Counted from the first letter of the stretch, positions 32,456 through 45,078 are shown. The stretch: DNA of 64,000 nucleotides from Acanthopleura granulata (GCA_016165875.1 JABBOT010000014.1:15048931-15112930); one strand, 5' to 3'. The notes: a model not told the origin generated them from the sequence alone. Translations and numbers: made by a program.

Positions 32456-33980
32456 GCCTATTCACTGGGACATCATACCAAAGACACAAAGCATAATGTA
32501 ATAATCACTAACTGGGTAAAGGTGGACGGGACATACGCCATCACACTATGTGGTAAACAAAGAAGTAAGCAGGCCAGTATTAACGTTTCAGACCTGAGTG
32601 GATTTCGAATCAACTCTGGCTGTGGAAACGGACGCTCTTACCCTTCGGAAATCTCAGTGGTGCCGGTTTTCCACACCACAACGGGAAATCCTGACGCCTG
32701 TAACTAGCTTGTGATAGACTGGCCCAGGTTCCTTTGGGGCTCATGCCAGATAAGACCAGAAACCTTTAAACCACTCAACAGGGATAAGTCCTACCTGTTT
32801 CGATCAGACGGCTACTTGGCTAACGACATGACCGATGAGACGTAGGAGAGCCAATTTCCTCAAGGGTAGAAACTTATAACTGTATCTAAACATCATGATG
32901 GTTGGGATGTCTGTCTCGATTTCTTTAAGAAATTGTCCACAATGTCACCAATCACATAGCTTTCCAGAGAAGTCTGGAAAAACTTAGAAATCAAACGATC
33001 CATTATCTTGTTAGAGAGTGTTTCGAGGCCATCGGCAATCAAAATAATGCCCTGTTTACACTAATATTAAACCAGGAAGACTGACTATCTGATCATCGTC
33101 AATGTAATATAATGCACTATTCACATTTGTTACATGTTAGACTGACTATATATAGCTGGTTAGACTGACTGAGTTTAACTGATAAGACTGACTATGTTTA
33201 ACTGGTTAGACTAGCTGTGTATAACTGGTTAGACTGCCTATCTATGACCGAGCCCACAGCAGATTTTCATTTGGTCTAGTGCCAGGGGTACACCGTAGTA
33301 GGCCAATTACATCCCGACGGCAGGGTTCATCTTCACGCAGTCCACTTTGGAACGATGTAGCTTAAAGACAACATTTGCCAAACCTTTTACTTTGGTGCCA
33401 AGAATACAACAAACGTGTACCAAAAACGCTGAACACATCTAACAATATATGTGTTAAGTTACAGCACTGCATAGGTTAACTAGTCCCAACGTTCTGACTG
33501 GATACAATTCTTTGGGTTTGAGTAGGTTTGAGTTTTCATAACAGAACCTTGATTTTGCCTCGCTTTCTCTTTAAAAGTATATCTCGTCAAAACGAGATCT
33601 CACCTACCACCGATTTCTGACTCAATCAACACCGTCGGGGTTAAAGTGTCAGTAAAATAAGGAGAGAAATGTCAATGACTCACTGACCTCCCCTTGTGAC
33701 GTTCTGTCGCACACTGAGGCGACACGTTTGTCCCTGTGTAAACAGCATGTTACCATCTGGACGGAGTTAACCCGACTCTCCCCAGACGTGTTTCGCTTTT
33801 TCAGAAACGCCGATCCGATTGCTGGAACCCGGCATTTCTTTTGTATGACAGTCCTTAATGGAGTTCGGAAGATCTCTATCTTCACTTGCAAATCCATTAA
33901 ATTGGTCAAAGTACATCAAAGTCATCAAATTGCTTTCTTGCACTGGATTGCGTGGATTACCTGGAATAAGTCGATTTTCC
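32456..33980 (-). pseudogene. Family unit with modules E, D and C
   Basis: On the minus strand E (33.98-33.61) carries CRVPAIGSAFLKK within an 86-codon open frame. D (33.50-33.36) holds the shared ACCTATGCAGTGCTGTAACT. C (33.00-32.46) retains GTTACAGGCGTCAGGATTTC and WKTGTTEISEG. Block 33.61-33.73 matches 37.44-37.53 (CTGACCTC then TGTGACGTTCTGTCG). The plus-strand 61-codon frame at 32.52-32.71 is the shadow of C. Between C and D lies the 26-bp minisatellite. Confidence 0.5.
33137..33243. repeat. Minisatellite, about 26-bp unit
   Basis: Four imperfect units of TTAGACTGACTATGTTTAAC plus TGG. Confidence 0.85.
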
Positions 33981-34127
33981 TTTTTACATTGGTCAAATCG
34001 AATTCTCTTCCCCCTGTCCCTATAAACCTAGCGTCTATTATTTATCTACTAGTCCAGTGCAGAACATAAAAGGTGAATTTTGCAATCTTTTTATCACATT
34101 TTATCAAGATTTGGTGTAATTGTACAT

Positions 34128-34285
34128 TTGATTTATTTGATTTGTGTTTTGCGCCGTATTCAAGAATATTTCACTTATACGTAGGCGGCCAGCATTATGG
34201 TGGTAGGAAACCGAGGAGACCAGAGGGAAACTCACGACGATCCACAGGTTGCTGGCAGATCTTCCCAGGTACGACCCGAGAGGAG
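34128..34285 (-). mobile_element. Family-1 SINE, head-truncated
   Basis: TTTATTTGATTTGTGTTTTGCGCC, TCAAGAATATTTCACTTATACG, GGCGGCCAGCATTATGGTGG and CCACAGGTTGCTGGCAGAT. The tRNA-like head is missing. Confidence 0.88.
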
Positions 34286-36227
34286 GCCAATACGACAATC
34301 TGATGTGATGAAGTTTGCAAATTGCATTACATGTGAAGGCAATCAAAACTGAGTGTTAGAGTGTAGAAAAGGCTTCAAAAAATAGTTAAATTTCGAAACA
34401 TTCAGCTGTGTTTCTCATCACTGGGAAATGTTTTCTACTTATGCTTTCAGGTATCTAGATATAACAGGTTGTGATTCTAATTTTGTCAGTGGAAATGGTA
34501 TTTAGCAATCCCACTTTAGATACTTTTTTACAGGTTAATTGCCTTTTGCATGGTTCGCTTGCAATAATCTTTAAATTTGCCCATGCCTATTTCCACAAAA
34601 TATGACTTCCATAAAATTTTAAAATATTGTGTAAGGTGTAAAAGTAATCAAATAAATGTGGATATTCAGATGTCTACCAAATGGCAAGAGACATACACCA
34701 GTGAATGAAAATCAGTACTATATATATGAAACAAATACTAGAGCGTGAAAATCAGTGCAATGTGCTTGCATACAGGCCGACTGAACCAGTGGTACACTTG
34801 TACCAATGTATTCCTGGTTTAATATTAGTGTGAACCTGACTCACTATTATTCATTTCATGTTATTTATTCACAATAAATCTTGAAATATTACATAAATAT
34901 GCACTTAGGAAAGCTCTGGAGGGAATAAAGCTCATAAGAGCTTGTTCTCGTCTTCGGAGAGTATAATGATAACCCCATGAATGGCTAATATAAATGCACG
35001 TTGGTAATAATGTTACAATGTGTCATAACATGAACACATGGCAACAGATCAAGGGGAACACAATCATCAATCTGAAATGGGATTTATGTATCCTTCAGAC
35101 ATTTATGCGACAATCAGGTGTGTAATTTGTTTTATGTATTTCATTTATTTTTTATTATTTAACTTACGTGAGCAGCCGGCAACACCTCGTTCTGAAAGAC
35201 ATTGTTTTTCTTGGCGTCATTGCTGACATATTTAGTGCCGCTTCAGTGGAACTCCATGCCAAAGATACAAAACATGGTATCACCATCAGACTAAGTATAA
35301 GGGTGGACTGCTTATACCATCAAGTTGAAGGGCAAAGAAGTAAACAAGATTGCCAGTTTTAACGTCTGGACGTGACTGGATTTGGTAATAGATGTTGGTA
35401 TCTCGTCTTGATTGTGGACACCCTAACCCTTCTGAAATTTCGGTGGGGCCAGTTTTTCGGAAAATGTGACGCCTGTGACAGATGTTCGACAGGCCCGCCG
35501 AATATACTTCAGACTCATTCCGAAAACCTTGAGAGGAGACAGCAGGGAGGCTTCGCAACTATTTCAATCAGACACCTGATGATGACACCTGGATAACAAG
35601 TCTTTCGCGGTTTTCTAAAAGGGGGTAATTCAAAGCAGGTCCTAATTATCATGACATGGTATCGTTTTAGTGTCGGTCACGGTTTCTTTTAGAATCTCTC
35701 CACGTTATGTTGGTAAAAATGAGATAGCTTTCATATCTTGAATGACTCAGAAATAAAGTGGATGTTTATTCTATTGAGAATTTTTCGTCAGTAAAGAGTC
35801 AGCCTGAATATAACTAAACCAGCAGTGAATTTTCAATGCTCTAATGCAAGAGAATTATTTCAGGTAAGTACCCAACAGCTTCTTTTAGCCTTTTACAGTA
35901 TTCTTGAATAACCCAGAAATCAACTGGACCATTCTCCGGTTACTGCGTCCGTGGCACTTATATTACAACTTAAGCTGGCTATTTATGGCTGGAACAATAG
36001 CAAATTTACCTAGGCCTCGTTCTTACAGTAGAAGGCAGCTCATGACTGAGGATCTCTCCATTAAGAAGATTACAAAATTGCACGTAGTAGCTGTTAGAAA
36101 AGGTACTTTGCCGAAATAAACATAAGATTGTCCAACCGTTTTAGTAAACTTAACTTTGAACATGCGCTGTCTTTCACCTCTTTTCACCTTGGAAATCGAT
36201 AGCGGCCATCCGTGCTTTCGTCATTGC

Positions 36228-36586
36228 TAGTGATTATATAGACCAGAAAATAATGCGAAAGGATGAAACAAAGAATGACGGGATAGGGTCGAAAGGGCAA
36301 TACCACATCAAACTTCAAGCTTTCGTACTTTTTCCTTCCAGTTAGCATATGCACTGTGAGTTAAAACCGGAAGGCAAAAGTGCGAAAGTGCGATGTTTGA
36401 TGGAGTCTCGCACTTCCATTGTTTCGCTCTTTTGTGTTTTTACATGAAGCAAAATTCGAAAAGACAAAAAGGGAGAAACAAAAGTACGAAAGAGCGAGGT
36501 GAAAAAAGCCTCGCCCTTTCGGACTTTTGTTTGGTCCTTTCGTTGTTTCGTCCTTTCGCATTATTTTCTGGTCTAAATAATCACTA
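36228..36586. mobile_element. 359-bp foldback element built from a CGAAAG motif
   Basis: Terminal inverted repeats of 44 bp (36228-36271 and 36543-36586, starting TAGTGATTAT) match with two mismatches. The interior repeats purine words such as GCGAAAGG, GAAACAAA and CGAAAGTGCGAAAGTGCGA with complements on the other side. Same architecture as the 3.6-kb element but different sequence. It lies inside a decayed family unit. Confidence 0.85.
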
Positions 36587-37174
36587 TAAAAGACGAAAGC
36601 AAATATGGCCGTTATCGGGTTCCATAAAAAGATGCTGTCAACTTTAAACAAGCTGGTCTTGGAACTTTATGAACGCCAAACCTTTTACACTGATGAACAG
36701 AATACAACCAAAAAACAATGTCTTTCGAAAAAAAAAAATCACATCTAGAGACATATGTACAGAGTTACAGAATTGCACACGTTTAGCACTCAAAATATTC
36801 TCCTTGTTAAGTTACAAGTAAAACAAAATCGTTACCCAATTTTGTGAATTGTGTTTCGAAAACTGTGTCAACTCTCTGTTGTTAAAGAAGTTAGAAGCCG
36901 AACCTTTCTGAACTGTCATTCAGGAACACGCATTTGCCAAATCATAATCAATAGTGTTGCAAGTAGGTCAATCGGAAGTCCTACAGAATGGTTATAAATG
37001 TTTAATATTTCTGTGACGTCATGGTGGGAGTTTCTAGTTCGAAATCTTTTTTCGTTATAGGTAAGAAAAGCTCTACTGTACCAGGTGACATATCAAAAAT
37101 GTTAGGAAACTGTTTCTGATTACATTTACTATAACATAAGAAAATTATAAAAATGTTATTTAGATTGGACTTAC

Positions 37175-37466
37175 GATTAGGAAAATTATGGAGCTGGAAG
37201 TTGTTTAATTTAAGACGCTCCTGGTTGAAGGAGAGATCCTTTGTAACCCCAGAACTCGGCCAGACAGGTGAATAAAAGTGAACAAAATTGCCTGACATTT
37301 TGTCACATGACGCAGTTGAAGTCTTTTTACCTTCTGCGACACAAGAATTCGAACTGGAAACTCCCCTATGGCTGTCACCGGGGATGGAATGAAAAGTAAC
37401 GTTGTCGTGGGGTGGTGGAACATCTGATGTGGTGGATCTATCCATTTCTGACCCCATCAACACAAT
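37175..37466 (-). CDS. Exon-like block within a family unit
   Basis: On the minus strand an acceptor-like AACACAG precedes 37466. About 97 codons are open (landmarks MDRSTTSDVPPPHDN, GKKTSTASC, LNNFQLHNFPN), followed by a textbook donor GTAAGT after 37175. The paralogous block at 33.61-33.73 lacks the ATG and is shorter. Product unknown; if real it is one exon of the array's gene. Confidence 0.3.
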
Positions 37467-38119
37467 CTGTGTTATGTCTCAGTAAAGACTTCACTGACCT
37501 CTCCATGTGACATTCTGTCGTACTTAGGTGAAAACTCTCCCGATTGAGAGGTGAGAGGGTGTGTGTGTGAGGGGGTGGGGGGTTGAGAGGATTTCTGAGT
37601 CGTTCAGTTCGGTTTAGGGAGCTGGATATGCCTGTCTAACAACATGGAAGGAGACTTTGTCCCTTGGGTCATAAAAACTTATCCCCGATTTTAGACCAGA
37701 CTTATTACCGTGTAGTTTACGATCCGAGAAAAGCTTTACTGACTGATTGATCTTACTGATCTAAAAGCTCAAGTCAGTTGAGCCAGAAACCAGACACCGA
37801 AGTGTCCTTTGGTTAATTAGTACAGACATGCTTCATGCAGAATTCAGCACCACTTTCCGGTGATGTAGTTCAACTGGCATTGCAACCGTTAATCCTGCTG
37901 TCACCAAGAGCCAAACCGATACTTGGAATGTAGAATGTCTCTCTGCACGACGCTCTCTAATCGGGTTCTGAAGATCACCCTTCACTGGGGCGTCCGTTAA
38001 ATCGATTGCGATCCTCTATGGGACTTCATCTCTAGCCATGTCAGGCAGAATGATTCCCTGTCAAGATCTGTTTTCTCGCACTGGTTTGCGGATTATCCAG
38101 AGTTATGATATCTGTTCTC

Positions 38120-39270
38120 TGTCGGCCAGATAGAAATGTGTTCCAGTTGTCTTCATGAACGTAGTATTATCATTAGCCTACTCCTTCATTGTGAATTTGG
38201 CACCACGTTTGTATTTTTTCATCACATTTATCGAGATTGAATTATGGTATACTGGTACTCTGTTGAACTCATTCGTCTTAGCCTAGAGAAAATTCTGTAC
38301 TGACACATTGCATAGGTTAATATGTTTACAGGAGTTGATCTACAAACCTAGGCTGTACAAACACAAGTGGCTAATTTAGAATTGTAGCACTTATATATGG
38401 TGGAACGCTGGTCTTAGCTGTAACTTTACATTACCCTGCTGCTTATTAGATTGAATTTTTTACTTAGAGCTCTCTGGCTGCGTAAAAAAGTGTACGGTAC
38501 TAACAGCCATTACTTTTACAGCACATTTCACCATGCCTTTCAATTTCAATTTACAGCCGCAATGGCCAGCAAATATAACTGTAAATGTACCAAATTTGTC
38601 ATTGTTGTGCATTTATGCTTACGGGTGCATAGGAATGTTACACAAATAAGGTACCCAACTCTACAAACCAATATGCTCACATGGCAATAAAAATTACCAC
38701 GATTTTACAAAAACTGATCCAACAGATTTATAAATGTTTCCATTTTGAAGACTTGTGATCTGTATTCTGATTATTTAGAATACAGAAAAGTGTCCTAAAC
38801 ACTTGGGGAGGCCAGACGCGGTGAGAAATTTCCTCTTGCACACCAATTAAAGTTCCTCAGCAAGTTGCTGGTAAGGTTAATGTTTCTGTCCAACTATATT
38901 AAGGTATAATCTCATACGATTTTTTAGCGCTTTCATTTCTTATTCTCGTCCTTCCTTCCATGACAGTAAACTTTTGGTTTCCGTGGTGAATGGGCAAGAA
39001 AAAAAATGCATAAAAAGAAGATTTTCCCAATTATCTTCCCAACGACTATGATAACCTCCAGGAACTGACGGCGTTATTCTGAAGAGTTGAGTAACCTGTT
39101 TAGACGAGAGAACGTGGGCGTCCTGCTCGAGTTGTACTGACCGTGGGCTCTTTTATCGACTTGAACCACTTTGCATGGCGTTTTTGTCTGTCCCAATTCT
39201 TTCATCTTTTCATTTTTTATCCTCTTCCAAACAACCGCTCTTTCACAACACACCTTCTTACTCCGATGGG
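38120..39270. other. Anonymous AT-rich sequence
   Basis: No supported feature. 38.30-38.33 (TTGCATAGGTTAA) may be a scrap of module D. Confidence 0.4.
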
Positions 39271-39274
39271 AGCC

Positions 39275-39492
39275 TGCATGACCGATTGGTTCGCCTGCTA
39301 GCAAAGTACAATGACTGCAAAGTTCCTTACCAATGCTGTTGCTGTGAGTTCAAGTCCAGCCAATGCTGACTTCCCGACGGCCCTACGTGTATGGTACAGG
39401 GTTTACATCGGGCTCTGTCCGGTTTCCTCCCACCATAATACTGAATGTAAAATATTCTTGAGAACGGCGTAAAGCTCCACCAAATAAATAAG
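39275..39492 (+). mobile_element. Family-1 SINE
   Basis: GACCGATTGGTTCGCCTGCTAG, GTGAGTTCAAGTCCAGC, GGGCTCTGTCCGGTTTCCTC, AAATATTCTTGAGAACGGCG and an AAATAAATAAG tail. Confidence 0.9.
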
Positions 39493-39494
39493 CT

Positions 39495-40245
39495 AATACA
39501 TACGCCTCAAAGTGCAAGTTTCATGGACTGCAGTTGGCCGCCACACTTCCATACGCCATACACATTATGTGAGTAATGTCATGGGTTTTCTTTGTAATTC
39601 GCACCTTGTATCTCGTAAATTTCTTTATTGAAATTACAAAGTATTGTTGTTTGGAGCTACAGTGTAAAGCTTAATATCGCCCAGAACATCTTCTGGAGTA
39701 AGAAATGGCAGAAGCAAAAGAATGGGACTTCGGATTTGGAGATACATGTGTCACTTATACATTACTCCTTATTTTTGTTTTGTTCAAAATCCAGACATTG
39801 GATTTCATGCAAAATCTCTGTAAAAATACAGCAATACTGATGCACAGTGTCATTGCTGTAAGAGTGTGGGCACATGTGACCTACCAGACGAGAACAAAGT
39901 ACACAAAAATACACCAGACAAAGCAGCAGGCAACCCGGATATTTATTGTCGCTAAATTTGCTAAGAAAAGCAGGAAAGAGGATTCCTGTGTTTTTTCTCC
40001 TAAGTACTTTCCCCATGCCATAATATTTTCATTATAGCTATCAAAAGCTCAGCTGTAGTCTGAATGTACAGATAGCAAAGGTGTAAAAGTGAGTGCACAA
40101 AAACGTTCACAATTCACACAGAAAACGGTGTGAATATTCATGCAGATTTTGAAACTCCTATAGGTCAAGTATTTCTGACAATGCTGCATATGAAGTTGCC
40201 TAAAAAAGCCAAATCCAAACCAGGCAGAGGTAACACATAGGCACG
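39495..40245. other. Anonymous sequence, no gene seen
   Basis: A 110-codon plus frame at 39705-40037 has no recognisable domain and overlaps other frames. Probably chance. Confidence 0.4.
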
Positions 40246-40600
40246 GAGCACATCTAACCTAGTGGATTTTTTTAGCACAGACCTTTTCTACATGTGAATT
40301 AGTTAGTGCATTTAGGCCTCTACACTGCCACTACATAAGAATGACCCGTCGCTTTGTAGAGGGCGCTACTCGTCACACTAGGGGCAAATCAGGCAAAGCG
40401 GACTAGAATGGGACTAGGTTGTCTCATCATTAGCCATTAGAATATTTGCACAAGTGTGGAGTCAGACGGAGGGCAGTGGGTGAGGTAAGAGTAAGGCTCT
40501 CTCATTACCAGTGGCCTACTGTCTAGTAGAGCGCTAGGGTGTTGTCACCTTACCGATGATAAAACTCAGGTTGGGGCGACATGTCATCATTCAGGATTTA
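40246..40600 (+). repeat. Dispersed repeat paired with 20.56-21.00 kb
   Basis: Plus-strand counterpart: TTTTTTTAGCACAGACCTTT, TACATGTGAATTAG, AATGACCCGTCGCTTTG, GGCAAATCAGGCAAAGCGGA and GTGGGTGAGGTAAGAG. Confidence 0.75.
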
Positions 40601-41950
40601 GAAAATTTTATGATGGCTGAGAAACAGAAACGCCATTTTGGGAGGATATTACAGTACATATGATCGTAAGGCATTGCCTTTAGATGTGTTCACTAGCTTA
40701 TCAGAACGCGGGATTTGTTGATATGCATGTATCTTAGCATAAACTACATGTAAACAAAGCCTCCCACAACTAATTTAACATTTAATTTGTGCGTCGTTTT
40801 ATACCGTTCTTCGAATTCAGCAGCTAAATTCAAGGCCACATTGCACCCTGTATTATGTGTACTGTAATATCCTCAAAAAATGGCACCAATATTTCTCAGA
40901 GAAGCATGGAATTTACCTCATACAGGATACTTCCCCGTTTATCATTTTCTCCTCTTAAATATTAACAACTAACCCATGCGATACATCTAAGCTTGCCCAA
41001 CAGGAAACACAAAGCCGACGGACAAGAAAATACAAAGTTTACAAATACTACCTACTCGCAAATGGGATTACTCGTAAAAGAGGGAAATTGAGTCTCAGAC
41101 TATTTCACTTATGCTTCACTTGGTGCCAAAGCATGATTGAAAAGATGTGTCTCACTTCAGCTTCAGTATTAGATTACATTCAAGAACAAATGAAAAACAA
41201 AACCGCGTTATTTCAGAAAGAGGTTTTTGATTTGTTTCATGTCAGATGTAATCTTTTTGCACATGGCTCAAGCCTACCCAATTATCGGTGAACCCGCCTT
41301 TACTTTTTCATTCGGTAATTGTAAAATATCAACTACGCTAAGATCCAAACGAGCGTTTTTGCTCCCAGGAAACCCACCATACGGTTTACATTGCACACAA
41401 TGTCGGGTAGGTTCCTCAGTTTTAACATGCAGTTAACTGGTTGGGTATAAAAACTGTAACCGGAGAAAAGCGAATTTGAAGGATTTGCTTCCATTGCTGT
41501 TAATGTTTTTATTCTCCTCGATTTACCCTGACATGAGAGCCTGGCTGAACCTGACCACAAAACGTTTCTCAGGGGAAAGATGTTGTTTTGTTTCAACAAT
41601 AACACTGTATTTACTTGAGTTTAGTCCGGGAGATTTTTTGGTCAAGAAACATGACGGCACATTTAACAACATTTCACGAGGAGACTGAGCAAGTAATTAT
41701 TCTGGTAAAAAAGCAATGCCCCTAGCCACCTACTGGATAAGACAAAGGGCTCTTTTTCGTTTGCTATTTGTTTTTGATAAAGGTACAGTTCATTGCCACG
41801 GGTTTGTTAATTGCATTACGAGAGGAACAAACAACAAATCCCGCCATACACACAGCAATGTTCAGTAGTATAGAAACTTCAACAGTTCTGCACACTACTG
41901 TACTGTAAAGTAAGGGCCGAGCAACATATAAGCATGGCTGAAAATCACGT
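40601..41950. other. Anonymous sequence, no gene seen
   Basis: Short frames only, no repeat of the window's families. Confidence 0.4.
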
Positions 41951-41952
41951 TT

Positions 41953-42103
41953 TTATTTATTTATTTGATTGGTGTTTTAATATTTCACTTATACGACGGC
42001 GGTCAGCATTATGGTGGGTGGAAACCCACCACCATCCGCAGGTTACTTCCAGACCTTCCCACGTATCACCGGAGAGGAAGCCACTGAGCCAAGGAGGCCC
42101 CTG
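41953..42103 (-). mobile_element. Family-1 SINE with two internal deletions
   Basis: TTTATTTGATTGGTGTTTTA jumps directly to ATATTTCACTTATACGACGG. Later TCACCGGAGAGGAAGCCA jumps to CTGAGCCAAGGAGGCCCC. Confidence 0.9.
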
Positions 42104-42149
42104 AAAATCATGTAGATAAAAGTTTTACTTTTGTTCACAAGAAAACCAA

Positions 42150-43450
42150 CACTGAAGTGAAAGACAGCCCGTGACTGAGGCACTGTTCATTGAAAAGATA
42201 ACAAAATTCTTTCTTAAATACAAAAACTCGTTTTAAGTGTGAAGTATTGTGCTGTCGACTGGGGATCTGAACGCGCCCATGCTTTTAAGCTTATAAGAGA
42301 TTCAATCAATGACCTGGGAGACATCAGCGGTTTAACAGCTGTGACGTAAATGCTCTGAGTTGACTGTCAATGTAACCTGCAATAGCATAGGGACATGACA
42401 TTGTTTTAATGTTATAAATTTTAATTATATACAAATCAAATGCATGAGTGAACAACACAGCAAAGCATTTCCAGACCATTGTGTTATGGCGGAAGTAAGT
42501 TTCTTGATGGCTTCAAGATATAAATTTACATATATGCATAAGCTTCAACCACAACCCTAGCAGCTTACAGTATCAGGTGACAAAAGTACTCCGGGCTTGG
42601 AACAATTACGTCAAGACTCACACTCAGTGGCTACGTTTCATGTTAGCCGACGCAGCACGGTGAAATGTCAGTTCCCTCTGCCATAGTAGCTGTTAAAAAA
42701 TAACACAACATAATGTTGTCCTTTCTGTCTTTCACTTTAATCTGAAGCAGCCGTAATAGGTAGTCATTACTGGTCTGTTATTAGTTATTGAATACTGACT
42801 GTCAGCCTGACTCTTATCGCTCTACAAAATGTGACCGACCAGATCGCAAGGTTTGAAACAGTCTATTACTAGACGTAATATGCTCGTGCTCTTTACATAA
42901 CGGCTCAGTGCGGTCAGTAAAGATCTGGTAATAGGCACAAAATAGTTTTGCTTTGCACCTAGTCTGCAGCAGACAAGCTTCACCCTGATTTATCTTTTAT
43001 TTCATTCTTTTTAGTACGGCGTGAAACACTAACCAAATAAATAAATAAATCGATTAGCAATCGAATCTTAAATGGTTTTGACTTGATAAGTGGCTACCAG
43101 AATCAAAACATCCTAGATATGTATTACCTGTTATCTTTTCTTTAAACTTCTAACGTAAAGGCCATTTGCCTGTAATTCCCTAATCACTCAAGACTGATTT
43201 TTTCAAATCCTAGAAGGAACACTTTAATGAATCGGAGATGTCGTCGACTGAGCCTGAGCAATCACATTTCGTCTGTAAACTGCCCTATAGACGTAGGAAT
43301 TCCTCAGTTCGAAACTGTAGGCCTGTGGATCATCTTTGGTAACCGGAAATAACATAGTCAATAGTTGAAGTTGATGTTCCTTCATTGGATTTGATGACAA
43401 AAAAGTGCTACTGTAAACTTTAGATAGCATTCAGCCAGAAAACAGCCTTT
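42150..43450 (-). pseudogene. Possible weak family unit (module G and one exon scrap)
   Basis: 42.15-42.30 shares CGTGACTGAGGCACTG and AAGATAACAAAATT with 36.02-36.10. At 43.22-43.43 a minus-strand frame contains LFPVTKDD and FELRN, comparable with LFLPITKKDFELE at 37.03-37.07 kb. Everything between is unalignable by eye. Confidence 0.3.
43013..43055 (+). mobile_element. Family-1 SINE tail fragment
   Basis: TAGTACGGCGTGAAACACTAACC then AAATAAATAAATAAATC. Confidence 0.8.
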
Positions 43451-43461
43451 TGCTAATAGCG

Positions 43462-43493
43462 GGAGCCTCAGTGGCTCAATGGGTTAAATAAAT
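43462..43493 (+). mobile_element. Family-1 SINE head fragment
   Basis: GGGAGCCTCAGTGGCTCAATGGGTTA followed by AATAAA; only the A-box end remains. Confidence 0.65.
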
Positions 43494-44211
43494 TTTGCTA
43501 ATTGGAAGTAACGTCTAGCTCAAAGCAAACCAACGGATGCTTGTTACTCATTTCCCCAGCTGTCATTAGTGGATTCTAGTGCAATGTTTTATAGAAATGT
43601 TATCAAACTCTAAGTGGTAACTCACGTAGGCCTCGGCCTCCGGAAACCCTGCTCCTTGAGAGCTCAATTTTGTTTTCTCTTATAGTGTGTGTGTATGATA
43701 TGTATAGGTATGATTTGTTGTTTGCAACCCTAAAAAATGGATTGTTCAGAGCTGTGAAGTTCATCACTATGTTTTACATGTAAATAATATCGAGTTGGGC
43801 ATAAAGCACCAAACAGATATTTACATAAATCAATCTTCGATTAGGCCTACATGTAATACCGTCGCAAATCCTCACATTGTAAAGCAGATGAACGCAGCGA
43901 GAAGTGTGTACTTCATGGCTCAGAGGCAACCAATAAAGATCATCTCAGGACAAGCAAAGCCATTGCAAGCCAGGCCTAAAATACTTGTCTACAGTGGGGC
44001 AGGTTATTTATGCTGGAAGCAGGAGGATAGCGTCGTTTGTTGATTAGCTTCAGTGCACAAAATTTGATGAAGGTTCCTTTCTGTACAGCTGTCACCTGCC
44101 GATTGGCAAAATGAAACTCTGCCGACAAGAAGGACTTGATTCGTAGGCCTGCCCAATGAGAACTTACAGATTTTTCCCTGATTGCATGTGTTTTGCTTAT
44201 ATGGTTCGAAC

Positions 44212-44320
44212 CTGTGGATGGTTTCTCCAGGTTTCCTCCCACCATAATGGTGGCCGCCATCGTATAAGTGAAATATTCTTCACAACGGCGTAAAATACCA
44301 ATCAAATAAATAAATAAAAT
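44212..44320 (+). mobile_element. 5'-truncated Family-1 SINE with target duplication
   Basis: Starts in the middle of the body (CTGTGGATGG) and ends in AAATAAATAAATAAAAT. Flanks ATATGGTTCGAAC (44199-44211) and ATATGGTTCCAAC (44321-44333) are a 13-bp duplication with one change. Confidence 0.92.
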
Positions 44321-44732
44321 ATATGGTTCCAACTGGTGGGAGACATTATATTTTTTATTGAAGCGAAATCGGCAACTTTTCTACGCGAATAAACACGAAT
44401 ATTCACACACCAATCTCTGTTAAGATGTTAAGGGATTCTTAGATTCGATTCCTGCACGTCAGATGTTTGCGTTGTTATCCTTTCCATCCGTATAGGATTC
44501 ATCCGTCGAATCTTTCTTTTCTTGACTGAAACATCAGTCACTTGGGAGTTGTAGTCCCGTGAGAATTAACACCCAAAATTCAGAGGGTTTCTTTAAAGCA
44601 TAATTAGGATGAATCAAGAACTACCTCTTTTCCTTGGTTACTGATTTAACAGGTTACTAAAAGGAAAATACTCCATCCAATATGAATTGCATTTTAATTG
44701 CAGATCACTCGTAACGTGTACATTTTAAAACT

Positions 44733-44958
44733 AGCATCTCTGCTTGCAAGCCGCTGATCCGCTCTGGATTAATGAGGTCGTGTGTTCTTGTCCCGTTCCT
44801 GGTTGGTCAACTACGGCTGTAAGTCAGTGAATTTGTCAGTTATCTGCCGAAGAGCGGTGGGGTTCTACAAGCCCTGGTTGCTTTCCTTCACCTGTAAAGC
44901 TAATTTGCGTTAAACCTTAATTAAACATCGGAATAAAAAAACATAAATACAAACATTT
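44733..44958 (+). mobile_element. Third SINE family
   Basis: tRNA-like head with GCCGCTGATCCGCTCTGG and GGTCGTGTGTTCTTGTCCCG (decayed B box), then GTTGGTCAACTACGGCTGTA, GCCGAAGAGCGGTGG, GGTTGCTTTCCTTCACC and a tail CATCGGAATAAAAAAACATA. Only copy in the window. Confidence 0.6.
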
Positions 44959-44984
44959 CAGTTTGACATCAAAGGTCATGGGAT

Positions 44985-45078
44985 TCCCCGGGCTCTTCTC
45001 GGTTTTTACCCACCAACCGTCTTATAAAATAAATATTCTTACGTAAGGCGTTCAACACTAATGAAATGAATGAATTAG
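44985..45078 (+). mobile_element. Family-1 SINE 3' fragment
   Basis: CCCCGGGCTCTTCTCGGTTTTTACCCACCA, AAATATTCTTACGTAAGGCG and CACTAATGAAATGAATGAA. Confidence 0.8.

Larger units (their letters stand above)
34440..38110 (-). pseudogene. Longest family unit, modules E, D, G, C and B
   Basis: From high to low coordinate: E (38.11-37.85; shares CTTCAGAACCCGATTAGAG and TTCCAAGTATCGGTTTGGC on the minus strand), an exon-like block at 37.18-37.47, D (36.84-36.66), G (36.2-36.0, shared with 42.15-42.3), C (35.75-35.20) with TGPTEISEGLGC and a 90-codon frame, and B (34.83-34.44). The 359-bp foldback element has inserted between G and D. Stops and frame changes occur between modules. Confidence 0.5.

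Noticed and set aside
32522..32707. Plus-strand frame resembling a small beta domain
   Set aside because: Antisense to module C; the corresponding plus frame is broken in the 30.8-, 35.3- and 53.1-kb copies.
36361..36651. Opposing frames of 96 and 84 codons
   Set aside because: Produced by the CGAAAG-word repeats of the 36.2-kb foldback element.
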